Assembly: GCF_001715295.1 (NCBI RefSeq)
Contig: NZ_MDKB01000005.1
Location: 609,901 to 673,900, forward strand
DNA from: Streptomyces griseus
GTDB lineage: Bacteria > Actinomycetota > Actinomycetes > Streptomycetales > Streptomycetaceae
DNA: 64,000 nt
Direction of reading: 5' to 3'
Shown here: piece by piece, positions 53,135 to 60,576 of the stretch
Numbering within the stretch: the first letter of the stretch is position 1
Layout: each line of letters starts with the position of its first letter
Translations under genes and position numbers: made by a program
The notes under the pieces: model-generated
The model's input: the letters and a program-made list of their open reading frames with translations, nothing else
Database searches by the model: none
Told to the model about the DNA's origin: nothing

Positions 53135-53350
53135 TCCCCCTCTGTCATCTCGACCTGAGAGCTTCACCGGCGGCACGGGGCGCACCGGCTTTCACCGTCG
53201 GTGAGGGCGGGCCCCTCCCGGCCTGAAGCCGTGCGGGTACCGTCCTGCTTTCCAGAGTGACCTCGTCCGTGCGGTACGGGTGCCTGAGAGATTCCGGGGA
53301 GGAGTTGCTCCTTCGGCGCCTCCGAGGGTTCCGGAGGACTCTCCCGCACG
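53135..53350 (-). promoter_or_regulatory. Tandem glycine riboswitch
   Basis: The gcvP leader holds two glycine aptamers in tandem. Read on the minus strand, the first starts GCGGGAGAGTCCTCC and contains GGCGCCGAAGGAGCAAC and ATCTCTCAGGCACCCG. The second contains CACCGACGGTGAAAGCCGG, then AAGCTCTCAGGTCGAGATGA and CAGAGGGGGA, ending about 65 bases before the gcvP start. The paired CTCTCAGG and CCGAAGG/CCGACGG motifs are diagnostic of glycine riboswitches. High glycine should switch gcvP on. Confidence 0.85.
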
Positions 53351-53487
53351 GGGTCGGCAGCCGCTTCCAGCCTACCAGCGGGCCGGCACCGGCCGTCTCG
53401 AGTGGCCGGAGTTCCGGATGTGGCCTTTCGTAGGGGTGTGGTGCAGTCGCGACCACCCTGACGCAGTGGCGAGCAGTGGGAGGCACC

Positions 53488-53859
53488 GTGCAGACCGACA
53501 TCGATCCGCGCAGCCTGATCGGCCGCAAGGCCTTCGACCGTAAGGGCACCAAGATCGGGACGGTGGACGAGGTCTATCTCGACGACGCCACCGGTGTGCC
53601 CGAATGGGCGGCCGTCCGTACGGGGCTCTTCACCCGGGACGCGTTCGTCCCCCTGGAGCCGAGCGAGTTCGTCGACGGCTCGCTGCACATCCCCTTCGAC
53701 CGGTCCCTGATCAAGGACGCGCCCGACTTCGGTGTCGGCCGCCACCTCTCGCCGGAGCAGGAACTGCAGCTCTACCGTCACTACGGCCTCGACGCCGCCC
53801 CGTCCGGCGGCGTGGGCCCCGACAGGGACTTCGGGAGGCTGGCCGGCCACGAGGAGTAG
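53488..53859 (+). CDS. PRC-barrel domain protein
   Basis: A 123-residue protein with one PRC-barrel: DPRSLIGRKAFDRKGTKIGTVDEVYLDDATGVPEWAAVRTGLFTRDAFVPL, followed by IPFDRSLIKDAPDFGVGRHLSPEQELQLYRHYGL. PRC barrels occur in photosynthetic reaction centres and RimM and in many small soluble proteins of unknown role. GTG 53488 has GGGAGG upstream. Its 3' end overlaps the convergent DNA polymerase IV gene by 79 bases. Confidence 0.85.
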   Translation: MQTDIDPRSLIGRKAFDRKGTKIGTVDEVYLDDATGVPEWAAVRTGLFTRDAFVPLEPSEFVDGSLHIPFDRSLIKDAPDFGVGRHLSPEQELQLYRHYGLDAAPSGGVGPDRDFGRLAGHEE

Positions 53860-55259
53860 TCCACCGGGTCCCGGACCAGGGGCAGCGGATCGGCCGCGTG
53901 CAGCTCCGGGTCGTCGACGCGGAACGTACGCACCCGGCCGGGAGGCGCCCCGGGCTCCTCGAAGCGCACCGTGACGCGGCCCACGCCACTGCCCTGCACC
54001 CAGCCGTGTCCGTACGTCCCGTGCCGTACGTCGTGGCCCGCGGGCCACTGCCGGGCGGACGCCTGCACGGCGTCGTACCGCGCCTGCTCCTCGGCCGCGG
54101 TGCCGGGCTCGCCCGGCGGCTCCTCCGTATCCGCCTCCTCCGGCGCACCCCCCGGCACGTGGCCCCCGGAGGCCGCCTGCCGGGCGTCCGCGGCCTGCGC
54201 GAACAGATCCTCCTGGGTGAAGTCGGCGAGGCCGGTGACCCCGACGCCGAGGAGCCGTACGCCGCCCGTGGTGTCGACGGACTCCAGAAGCCGCGCGGCG
54301 GCCTCCCTGACCACCGTGGGGTCGTCGGTGGGACCGCGCAGGGTCTCGGACCGGGTCAGCGTGGAGAAGTCGTAGCGCCGCACCTTGAGGACGACGGTCC
54401 GTCCGGACCTCCCCGCGCCGCGCAGCCGCCGGACACACCGGTCCGCCAGACGCTCCACCTCCGTGCGCACCCGCACCCGGTCGTGCAGGTCCACGTCGAA
54501 CGTGTCCTCGACCGACACGGACTTCGCGTCCCGTTCCGCGACGACGGGCCGGTCGTCGTGGCCCAGGGCCATGCGGTGCAGGGCGACACCGTGCGCCTTG
54601 CCCAGCAGCCTCACCAGCTCCGCCTCCCCCGCCTCCGCCAGGTCCCGCACCACCGTCATGCCGGCGCGGCGCAGATGGTCACCGGTGGCCGGCCCCACCC
54701 CCGGAAGGATCCGTACAGGCATCGGTGCCAGGAGTTCGCGTTCGGTGCCGGGCTCGATCAGCATGAGGCCGTCCGGCTTGGCCTCCTCGGAAGCGATCTT
54801 CGCCAGCATCTTGGAGCCCGCCAGGCCCACGGAACCGCTGAGCCCGGTGACGCCCCTGATGACCGTCCGCAACTGCTCACCGATCAGGCGGGCGGACGCC
54901 GAGTCGTCGGCGACTCCCCCGGCCTCGAGATCGACGAACGCCTCGTCCAGGCTGAGTGGCTCCACGAGCGGGGAGAGCCGCCCCAGGAGCTCCATCACCT
55001 GGTCGCTCACGGCGCGGTAGAGCGCGAAGCGTGGCACCAGATAGGCGGCGTTCGGAGCCAGCCGCCGGGCCTGCGCCATCGGCATCGCCGAATGCACCCC
55101 GAAGCGACGAGCCTCGTACGAAGCGGTGGCGACCACCCCCCGCATCCCCAGCCCGCCCACCACGACCGGCTTGCCGCGCAGGCTGGGCTTGGCCGCCTGC
55201 TCCGCGGAGGCGTAGAAAGCATCCATGTCCAGATGCAGGATGGTGGGCGCGGCTCTCAC
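53781..55259 (-). CDS. dinB: DNA polymerase IV (Y family)
   Basis: A 492-residue translesion polymerase. Catalytic motifs are ILHLDMDAFYASAEQ (metal Asp) and PLSLDEAFVDLEA (Asp-Glu). The thumb HhH (LLAPMPVRILPGVGPATGDHLRRAGMTVVRDLA) and little finger (VSVEDTFDVDLHDR ... GRTVVLKVRRYDFSTLTRSETL) are complete. The C-terminal 130 residues are an acidic, Pro/Gly-rich extension with a short conserved VQGSGVGRVTVRFEEP end, common in actinobacterial DinB; a beta-clamp-binding element may be inside. GTG 55259 starts directly before the core. No LexA-box-like dyad is evident upstream. Confidence 0.93.
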   Translation of the reverse strand: MRAAPTILHLDMDAFYASAEQAAKPSLRGKPVVVGGLGMRGVVATASYEARRFGVHSAMPMAQARRLAPNAAYLVPRFALYRAVSDQVMELLGRLSPLVEPLSLDEAFVDLEAGGVADDSASARLIGEQLRTVIRGVTGLSGSVGLAGSKMLAKIASEEAKPDGLMLIEPGTERELLAPMPVRILPGVGPATGDHLRRAGMTVVRDLAEAGEAELVRLLGKAHGVALHRMALGHDDRPVVAERDAKSVSVEDTFDVDLHDRVRVRTEVERLADRCVRRLRGAGRSGRTVVLKVRRYDFSTLTRSETLRGPTDDPTVVREAAARLLESVDTTGGVRLLGVGVTGLADFTQEDLFAQAADARQAASGGHVPGGAPEEADTEEPPGEPGTAAEEQARYDAVQASARQWPAGHDVRHGTYGHGWVQGSGVGRVTVRFEEPGAPPGRVRTFRVDDPELHAADPLPLVRDPVDYSSWPASLPKSLSGPTPPDGAASRP

Positions 55260-55325
55260 ACCACCGATGCTGCCCTACGCCACTGACAACCGGCTCGTCC
55301 GGCCCGCATGCGGCCCCGGGCGTCC

Positions 55326-55946
55326 TCAGCCCGCGCGGTTGCGGCGGCGGGCCAGTTCGTCGGTGGGGTTGTTGCCGACGAGGGTCTCGCCCGTGTCGAC
55401 CCGCTCTCCGTGCAGTTGCGACAGAGCCGCGTCCACGTCCCGCCAGACCACCCCCACGGCGATGCCGAAGACGCCCTGGCCACCCTGCAGCAGATTCACG
55501 ACCTCGTCCGGCGAGGAGCACTCGTAGACCGTGGCGCCGTCGCTCATGAGCGTCATGCGCTCGAGATCGGTGAACCCGCGGGCTCGCAGGTGCTGGACCG
55601 TGGAGCGGATGTTCTGGAGCGCGACCCCCGTGTCCAGGAATCTCTTGACGATCTTGAGGAGGACCACGTCCCGGAAACTGTAGAGGCGCTGCGTCCCCGA
55701 CCCGTAGGCCGGACGGACACTCGGCTCCACCAGTCCCGTACGCGCCCAGTAGTCGAGCTGCCGGTAGGTGATCCCGGCCGCCGCGCATGCCGTGGGCCCC
55801 CGATAGCCGATGTCGTCTCCCACTGCCACACCGTCCGCCGCCATCATCGCCGGCCGTACGGCCGGCTGTCTGATGGTCTGGTCGGCCGCACTGCCGTGCT
55901 GCCGGTACGGCCCACCCGCAGCCGTACCGTCGCCGCTGCTTCTCAC
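55326..55946 (-). CDS. MerR family transcriptional regulator
   Basis: A 206-residue MerR-like regulator. The HTH and wing lie in the middle (GYRGPTACAAAGITYRQLDYWARTGLVEPSVRPAYGSGTQRLYSFRDVVLLKIVKRFLDTGVALQNIRSTVQHL). The C-terminal part (MSDGATVYECSSPDEVVNLLQGGQGVFGIAVGVVWRDVDAALSQLHGERVD) is conserved in actinobacteria and not a metal-sensing tail. GTG 55946 follows GGAGGT. It is downstream of the DUF151 nuclease and FtsR-like genes on the same strand, a conserved neighbourhood in the group. Confidence 0.88.
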   Translation of the reverse strand: MRSSGDGTAAGGPYRQHGSAADQTIRQPAVRPAMMAADGVAVGDDIGYRGPTACAAAGITYRQLDYWARTGLVEPSVRPAYGSGTQRLYSFRDVVLLKIVKRFLDTGVALQNIRSTVQHLRARGFTDLERMTLMSDGATVYECSSPDEVVNLLQGGQGVFGIAVGVVWRDVDAALSQLHGERVDTGETLVGNNPTDELARRRNRAG

Positions 55947-56114
55947 GCCGACCTCCGTCCTTGACCTGCCCTCTCGAAGGTAGGCAGTCACCAGGGGTGC
56001 GTCAACGATCGCCACACTCGGCACGCCGAGTGATAATCACCCTGAGGGTGGTTTCCCGTGACCGGAACACGGGAACGGCTTCTCGGATGCGCTGACGGAG
56101 CCCCTACCGGACGG

Positions 56115-56588
56115 TCATTGGCTGTTGGTCCCGAAGTCCTCCGGAGAGATCTGGTCGAGGAACTCGCGGAACTTCTCCACCTCGTCCTCCTGCTCGTCCG
56201 GGATGGCGATCCCCGCGTCGTCGAGCACCCCGTCACTGCCGTAGATCGGCGTGCCGGTGCGCAGGGCGAGCGCTATGGCGTCGGACGGCCGCGCGCTCAC
56301 CTCGACACCGCTGGCGAAGACCAGCTCCGCGTAGAAGACCCCTTCCCGCAGGTCCGTGATCCGGACCTCGGTGAGCTCCTGGCCGAGGGCCTCGAGCACA
56401 TCCTTGAAGAGATCATGGGTCAGCGGCCTGGCCGGAGCCATGCCCTGCTGGGCGAAGGCGATCGCGGTCGCTTCCCCAGGGCCGATCCAGATAGGGAGGT
56501 ACCGGTCGCCTCCCACTTCACGCAGGAGCACGATCGGTTGGTTGGAGGGCATTTCCACCCGGACACCCACAACGTCGAGCTCGTTCAC
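56115..56588 (-). CDS. Bifunctional nuclease family (DUF151) protein
   Basis: A 157-residue protein of the DUF151/bifunctional-nuclease fold. It shows PIVLLREVGGDRYLPIWIGPGEATAIAFAQQG, RPLTHDLFKDVLEALG, ITDLREGVFYAELVF and ARPSDAIALALRTGTPIY. Plant and bacterial members have been reported to have both RNase and DNase activity. An acidic C-terminal tail (EQEDEVEKFREFLDQISPEDF) is typical of actinobacteria. GTG 56588 starts the core. Lies between two MerR regulators. Confidence 0.9.
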   Translation of the reverse strand: MNELDVVGVRVEMPSNQPIVLLREVGGDRYLPIWIGPGEATAIAFAQQGMAPARPLTHDLFKDVLEALGQELTEVRITDLREGVFYAELVFASGVEVSARPSDAIALALRTGTPIYGSDGVLDDAGIAIPDEQEDEVEKFREFLDQISPEDFGTNSQ

Positions 56589-56641
56589 ACAGCAACCCTA
56601 GGACGTGCCCGGCATGTTTGGATAGTCGGGCTCCTGCGCAG

Positions 56642-57385
56642 TCAGTGGAAACGCACGTTCAGGGCACTCTGCACGAGTGTCGCGTGGAGCCGGACCGACA
56701 GCTCCGCCAGCTCTCTGGCCGTGGTCTCCGCATGCGCCCTGGTCTGCGGGTTCCGGTGCCGGCGCAGGGGGGCCACCACCTGTTCGACCAGTCCCGCCTC
56801 ACGCTCCGCGGCCGCTCTCACGGCCCTCAGATGCCGCGGTTCCAGACCGAATCGCCCCAGATCCGCCACCAGTCGCGCCACGGTGACGGCCTCGGCCTCG
56901 TAGCTCCCCTCCGGCGTGGGCACGATCAGGCCGTACGACTCCCAGTCGTCGAGCTGCTCCTCGGTGGCCTCGGTGGCGGCCAGGAGCTCCTGGCGCCCGA
57001 TACGGGTCGCCGTCACCTGCCCCGCGTCCTGCTGCGGGCCGCCGTCCGGAAGCTCGCCCTGTTCCGCGCCAGGAGGCAGGGTGACCCTCTCACCACGGGC
57101 GAGGGCGTCCAGATGCTCACGGATGACCTTGAGCGGCAGGTAGTGGTCCCGCTGCATGCGCAGCACCTGGGCCAGCCGCTCGACGTCGGACCGGCGGAAC
57201 TTCCGGTATCCGGAAGGGGTGCGCTGCGGCTCGACGAGTCCTTCCGCCTCCAGGAAGCGGATCTTGGAGATCGTGACGTCGGGGAACTCGTCACGTAGCC
57301 GCAGGAGCACCGTACCGATGCTCATGGGGCGCTCGTCCGGGGAGGCGGTGCCGTGACCGGCACCGCCTGTCGTTGTTCGCAGCAT
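56642..57385 (-). CDS. ftsR: MerR family regulator FtsR
   Basis: A 247-residue regulator with an N-terminal MerR HTH: MSIGTVLLRLRDEFPDVTISKIRFLEAEGLVEPQRTPSGYRKFRRSDVERLAQVLRMQRDHYLPLKVIREHLD. A long C-terminal helical part follows. The match is to FtsR, shown in Corynebacterium to activate ftsZ. The gene lies directly upstream of the DUF151 gene and downstream of the FHA gene, as in other actinobacteria. The start could be ATG 57385 or the inner ATG at 57325 before SIGTVL; the first is used. Confidence 0.85.
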   Translation of the reverse strand: MLRTTTGGAGHGTASPDERPMSIGTVLLRLRDEFPDVTISKIRFLEAEGLVEPQRTPSGYRKFRRSDVERLAQVLRMQRDHYLPLKVIREHLDALARGERVTLPPGAEQGELPDGGPQQDAGQVTATRIGRQELLAATEATEEQLDDWESYGLIVPTPEGSYEAEAVTVARLVADLGRFGLEPRHLRAVRAAAEREAGLVEQVVAPLRRHRNPQTRAHAETTARELAELSVRLHATLVQSALNVRFH

Positions 57386-57427
57386 GGACCTTCCTGGTGG
57401 TCCCCCGGACAGGGTCCGGGGGACGGG

Positions 57428-58219
57428 TCACACGCCCCGCTGGCTCGGGTAGAAGACCAGACGGTACTTCCCGATCTGGACTTCGTCACCGTTGGTCAGC
57501 GCGACGGAATCGATGCGCTCGCGATTGACGTAGGTGCCGTTGAGACTGCCGACGTCACCCACGGTGAAACTACCGTCCGGATTCCGGTGGAACTCCACAT
57601 GACGCCGCGACACGGTCACGTCGTCGAGGAAGATGTCACTCTGCGGGTGACGTCCGGCCGTCGTCAGATCGCCGTCGAGAAGGAAACGGCTGCCGGAGTT
57701 GGGGCCGCGGCGCACCACCAGGAGCGCGGAACCGGCGGGGAGGGCGTCGACGGCGGCCTGGGCCTCCGGCGACAGGGAAGGGAGGGCTGTCTGCCCCGTG
57801 ACCTCCGCCTCGTACGCCTCGATGCCGGAGATCGAGATGGTGGAGGTCGTCTCCGAGGCACGCTCGGGCACTCCGCCCCTCAGCGGCGCGCCGCAGTTGG
57901 AGCAGAAACGGCTGGCCTCGGCGTTTCGGTGCCCGCACCTGGAACACACCGGCATGGACGAACCCTCCGGGGCGGGGGGAAACCCTCCACCCGTACTCGA
58001 GGTCGACGATTCCCCGAAACCTATGCGTCCGGCACCGGCGGGGTCAACGGACGACACACCGGCGCCGCCCCCCGGCCGGTCCGGCCGCTCGTCGCGGAAG
58101 AGGGGGCGCTCCGCGCCCTGCTCCTCGGCACCCTGGCCCTGACGCGGAGCACGGTGCCGGGCGGCGCTGTTGCCGTCCTCGCGTGCACTCTTTCCGAACC
58201 ACTTCGCAAACAACTTCAC
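57428..58219 (-). CDS. garA: FHA domain protein, GarA/OdhI-like, with zinc ribbon
   Basis: A 263-residue protein. The N-terminal third is low-complexity; then comes a zinc ribbon CSRCGHRNAEASRFCSNCG (four Cys). An ASETTSTISI segment follows, matching the ETT motif that PknB/PknG phosphorylate in mycobacterial GarA. The C-terminal FHA domain (about 170-255) has GRHPQSDIFLDDVTVSRRHVEF and GSLNGTYVNRERI, the phosphothreonine-binding site. GarA controls 2-oxoglutarate dehydrogenase and glutamate metabolism by folding on its own phosphorylated tail. The zinc ribbon and long N-terminus are additions relative to GarA. GTG 58219 follows GGGGAAA. Confidence 0.88.
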   Translation of the reverse strand: MKLFAKWFGKSAREDGNSAARHRAPRQGQGAEEQGAERPLFRDERPDRPGGGAGVSSVDPAGAGRIGFGESSTSSTGGGFPPAPEGSSMPVCSRCGHRNAEASRFCSNCGAPLRGGVPERASETTSTISISGIEAYEAEVTGQTALPSLSPEAQAAVDALPAGSALLVVRRGPNSGSRFLLDGDLTTAGRHPQSDIFLDDVTVSRRHVEFHRNPDGSFTVGDVGSLNGTYVNRERIDSVALTNGDEVQIGKYRLVFYPSQRGV

Positions 58220-58409
58220 GGGCGTTTCCCCTTGACCGAAATAGACCCGCCCGTGGGGCAGGACGAACCTCGAACGAACACACCTGCCGACCCGGACATC
58301 TTCACAACGTCCGTATCCACCCGACAGTTTCCACCACACGCCACCGATCCGATGCGCCGACCCCCCGCAACCTCGTCCCCGTGTCCTCCGAGCCCCGCAC
58401 GCCGCGGCC

Positions 58410-59234
58410 TCACGGGGAGGACGACCGAGCGTAGTCAGGCTGCTTCGCCGGTCGCAAGGCGTCGACGACGATGTCCTCGGAGCGCGCCACTTCCGCCGTG
58501 GCCTGCTCCTTCTCGAGCGTCTGCACCACTCCGCCTGGGATGTTGAGCGCCGGCTCGAGGTCCTGCGGCCTGCCGATGACCTTGAACTCGTAGGGAGCCC
58601 TGATCGTACGGCCGTCGACCTTCAGATCTCCCGCGTCGCCGGAGAAGTAGGTGTTGGCGACCACCCGCACACCGTTGACCTCGATGGCCTCGGCGCCGGC
58701 GGCGCGCAGCTCCTGGATGGCGTCCAGGAGCATGTCGGGCTCGACCGCGCCGCCGGGGTCGCTGATGGTCAGGGTGATCCCGGGGCCGTGAGCCGCGACG
58801 GTGCCTGCGAGGACGCCCAGCTGCCGTTCCTTCTCGAGGGTCTGCTTGCGGGCCTCCTCCGCCTGGTCGGAGCTGTTCTCCAGTTCCGTGCGCTGGTCGT
58901 CGAGGCGCTGCTTCTCGTCCTCGAGGCGCTGGGTCCTGTTGTCGAGCTCGTCCAGGATGCGGACCAGGTCCTCCTGCCGGGCGCCGCGCAGGGCGCTGTT
59001 GTCACTGTTCGACCTGACCTGGATGGCCAGGCCCAGGCCGAGGACGAACAGGAGGAGGGCCACGATCAGTTGGGCCCGGCTCACCCTCGGTGGCCAGAGT
59101 CCGGCCAGCAGCCGCTGACGTCCGGAGCTCTCCTCGGGCGCCGTGCCGGGGGCCGGTACGGGAGCGGGTACCTCGGGCGGCAGTGCGCGGGGGTCCCTGC
59201 GGTGCTGGTGCTTGTCGTCGGTCATCGGCCTCAT
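58410..59234 (-). CDS. DUF881 family membrane protein
   Basis: A 274-residue protein with one N-terminal membrane helix (AQLIVALLLFVLGLGLAIQVR), a coiled coil (LVRILDELDNRTQRLEDEKQRLDDQRTELENSSDQAEE ... LEKERQLGVL) and the DUF881 domain (GPGITLTISDPGGAVEPDMLLDAIQELRAAGAEAIEVNGVRVVANTYF ... GRTIRAPYEFKVIGRPQDLEPALNIPGGVV). Its ATG overlaps the stop of the small basic protein (ATGA). Actinobacterial DUF881/SBP genes cluster near division genes; the outer domain may bind a ligand. A start at ATG 59225 is possible. Confidence 0.85.
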   Translation of the reverse strand: MRPMTDDKHQHRRDPRALPPEVPAPVPAPGTAPEESSGRQRLLAGLWPPRVSRAQLIVALLLFVLGLGLAIQVRSNSDNSALRGARQEDLVRILDELDNRTQRLEDEKQRLDDQRTELENSSDQAEEARKQTLEKERQLGVLAGTVAAHGPGITLTISDPGGAVEPDMLLDAIQELRAAGAEAIEVNGVRVVANTYFSGDAGDLKVDGRTIRAPYEFKVIGRPQDLEPALNIPGGVVQTLEKEQATAEVARSEDIVVDALRPAKQPDYARSSSP

Positions 59235-59563
59235 GCCCGGAAGACGTGCCGGCGGATCGCCGCGGCGTTGGAGAAGATGCGGATGCCGAGCACGACGACC
59301 ACACCGGTGGAGAGCTGGGCCCCGACGCCCAGTTTGTCGCCGAGGAACACGATCAGGGCGGCCACCACGACGTTCGACAGGAACGACACGACGAAGACCT
59401 TGTCCACGAAGATCCCGTCGAGCATGGCCCGCAGTCCTCCGAAGACCGCGTCGAGCGCCGCCACCACGGCGATGGGCAGGTAGGGCTCGACCACCGCCGG
59501 CACTTCGGGCCGGACCAACAGTCCGACCACGACTCCCACGACGAGGCCCAGTACGGCGATCAC
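59231..59563 (-). CDS. sbp: Small basic protein (Sbp/DUF1290)
   Basis: A 110-residue protein with about three membrane helices (VIAVLGLVVGVVVGLLV, VEPYLPIAVVAALDAVFGGLRA, VFVVSFLSNVVVAALIVFLGDKLGVG) and a basic tail (RIFSNAAAIRRHVFRA). It is the DUF1290 small basic protein found beside ftsZ-region or DUF881 genes in Gram-positives. GTG 59563 is preceded by GGAAGGG and overlaps the upstream DUF881 stop. Role unknown; envelope or division related by neighbourhood. Confidence 0.88.
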   Translation of the reverse strand: MIAVLGLVVGVVVGLLVRPEVPAVVEPYLPIAVVAALDAVFGGLRAMLDGIFVDKVFVVSFLSNVVVAALIVFLGDKLGVGAQLSTGVVVVLGIRIFSNAAAIRRHVFRA

Positions 59564-60489
59564 GATGTGCCCTTCCCTGTGTCTGCCGCCCCACGGCCCG
59601 TCTTCGCGGTCTGGGGCACTGCTGTGCGTACGATCAGGCTCGGCGCGGCCGGCAGGCGCACCTTCTCCTGCTCGGAGATGCCGGTACGGATGTCGAAGCT
59701 CTCGTGCAGCGCCTGGAGGTACTGGCCGTCCGCGCTGTCCCGGAACGCCGCGGCGAGCTTCGGCCCGTCGCCCACCGCGAGCACCGTGTAGGGCGGTACG
59801 AGCGGCCTGTTGTCGACCAGTATGGCGTCGCCCGCGGCACGGATGGCCGACAGGGCGGTCAGCCGCTGACCGTTGATGGCCACGGCCTCGGCCCCGGACT
59901 GCCACAGACCGTTGACGACCCGCTGCAGGTCGCGGTCGCGTACCCGGCCGGTGTCGGAGAAACCTGTCGACTCCCGGGGGCCGCCGCCGCCCTGGTCGGT
60001 GTCCTTCGCGTCGTCGACGACCAACCTGACTCCCGGGCCCTGGACCGGAGTTGCCCCGGAAAGCAGCGCGACAAGGCCGCCCTGGTCACCGCCGTGGCGT
60101 TCCAGCGCCTTGCGCTGCCGCTCACCGACGTCCTTGCGTAGTTCCTCGACGTCGGCCCCGAGGGCGTCCGCGGTCGCGGTCTCGGCGTTGACCCGGTCGA
60201 TGAGCTCCTCGCGCTCCTTGGCCACGACCGGCGCCGCCACCCGCGCCTCGGCGGCACCCAGGGTCACCACGAGTGCGGCCAGCACGAGGCAGGCCGCCAG
60301 ACCCAGCTTCGCGGTGAGGGTGCGGGGCAGCCCGGCGGTCCCGTCGGCCCGGCGGCGTGCCGAGGCCTCGGCGTACCCCTCGTCCAGGCTGTGCTCCATC
60401 ACCGTGGTCAGCAGCGACATGGACGCGTCGGGGCGTGGAGGCGGCTGAGCGCTACTCCGATCGGGGGGCGGCTGCGACATGCCGCACAT
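59560..60489 (-). CDS. DUF881 family membrane protein, second copy
   Basis: A 309-residue relative of the other DUF881 protein. Its N-terminal cytoplasmic part (about 60 residues) precedes a helix (LGLAACLVLAALVVTLGAAEA), a coiled coil (EREELIDRVNAETATADALGADVEELRKDV) and DUF881 (GPGVRLVVDDAKDTDQGG ... LQRVVNGLWQSGAEAVAINGQRLTALSAIRAAGDAILVDNRPLVPPYTVLAVG). The two DUF881 proteins flank the small basic protein with GTGA and ATGA overlaps, so the three form one tight operon. Confidence 0.86.
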   Translation of the reverse strand: MCGMSQPPPDRSSAQPPPRPDASMSLLTTVMEHSLDEGYAEASARRRADGTAGLPRTLTAKLGLAACLVLAALVVTLGAAEARVAAPVVAKEREELIDRVNAETATADALGADVEELRKDVGERQRKALERHGGDQGGLVALLSGATPVQGPGVRLVVDDAKDTDQGGGGPRESTGFSDTGRVRDRDLQRVVNGLWQSGAEAVAINGQRLTALSAIRAAGDAILVDNRPLVPPYTVLAVGDGPKLAAAFRDSADGQYLQALHESFDIRTGISEQEKVRLPAAPSLIVRTAVPQTAKTGRGAADTGKGTS

Positions 60490-60528
60490 CGTCGCACGTC
60501 ATGCCGACTGCCGCCGAACGGCCCCACC

Positions 60529-60565
60529 GTGACCCGGAAGCCGGGGGGCGTGGCTTCCGGGTCAC
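60529..60565 (-). terminator. Terminator of the nucleotidyltransferase/PMM-like gene
   Basis: A perfect 14-bp stem, GTGACCCGGAAGCC (60529-60542) with GGCTTCCGGGTCAC (60552-60565), and a 9-base loop, 11 bases past the stop codon at 60577 on the minus strand. It separates this gene from the DUF881/SBP operon. Confidence 0.8.
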
Positions 60566-60576
60566 GGGGGCTCGGC

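Noticed and set aside
55260..55325. Search for a LexA box before dinB
   Set aside because: No dyad like the actinobacterial SOS box is visible in the short gap.
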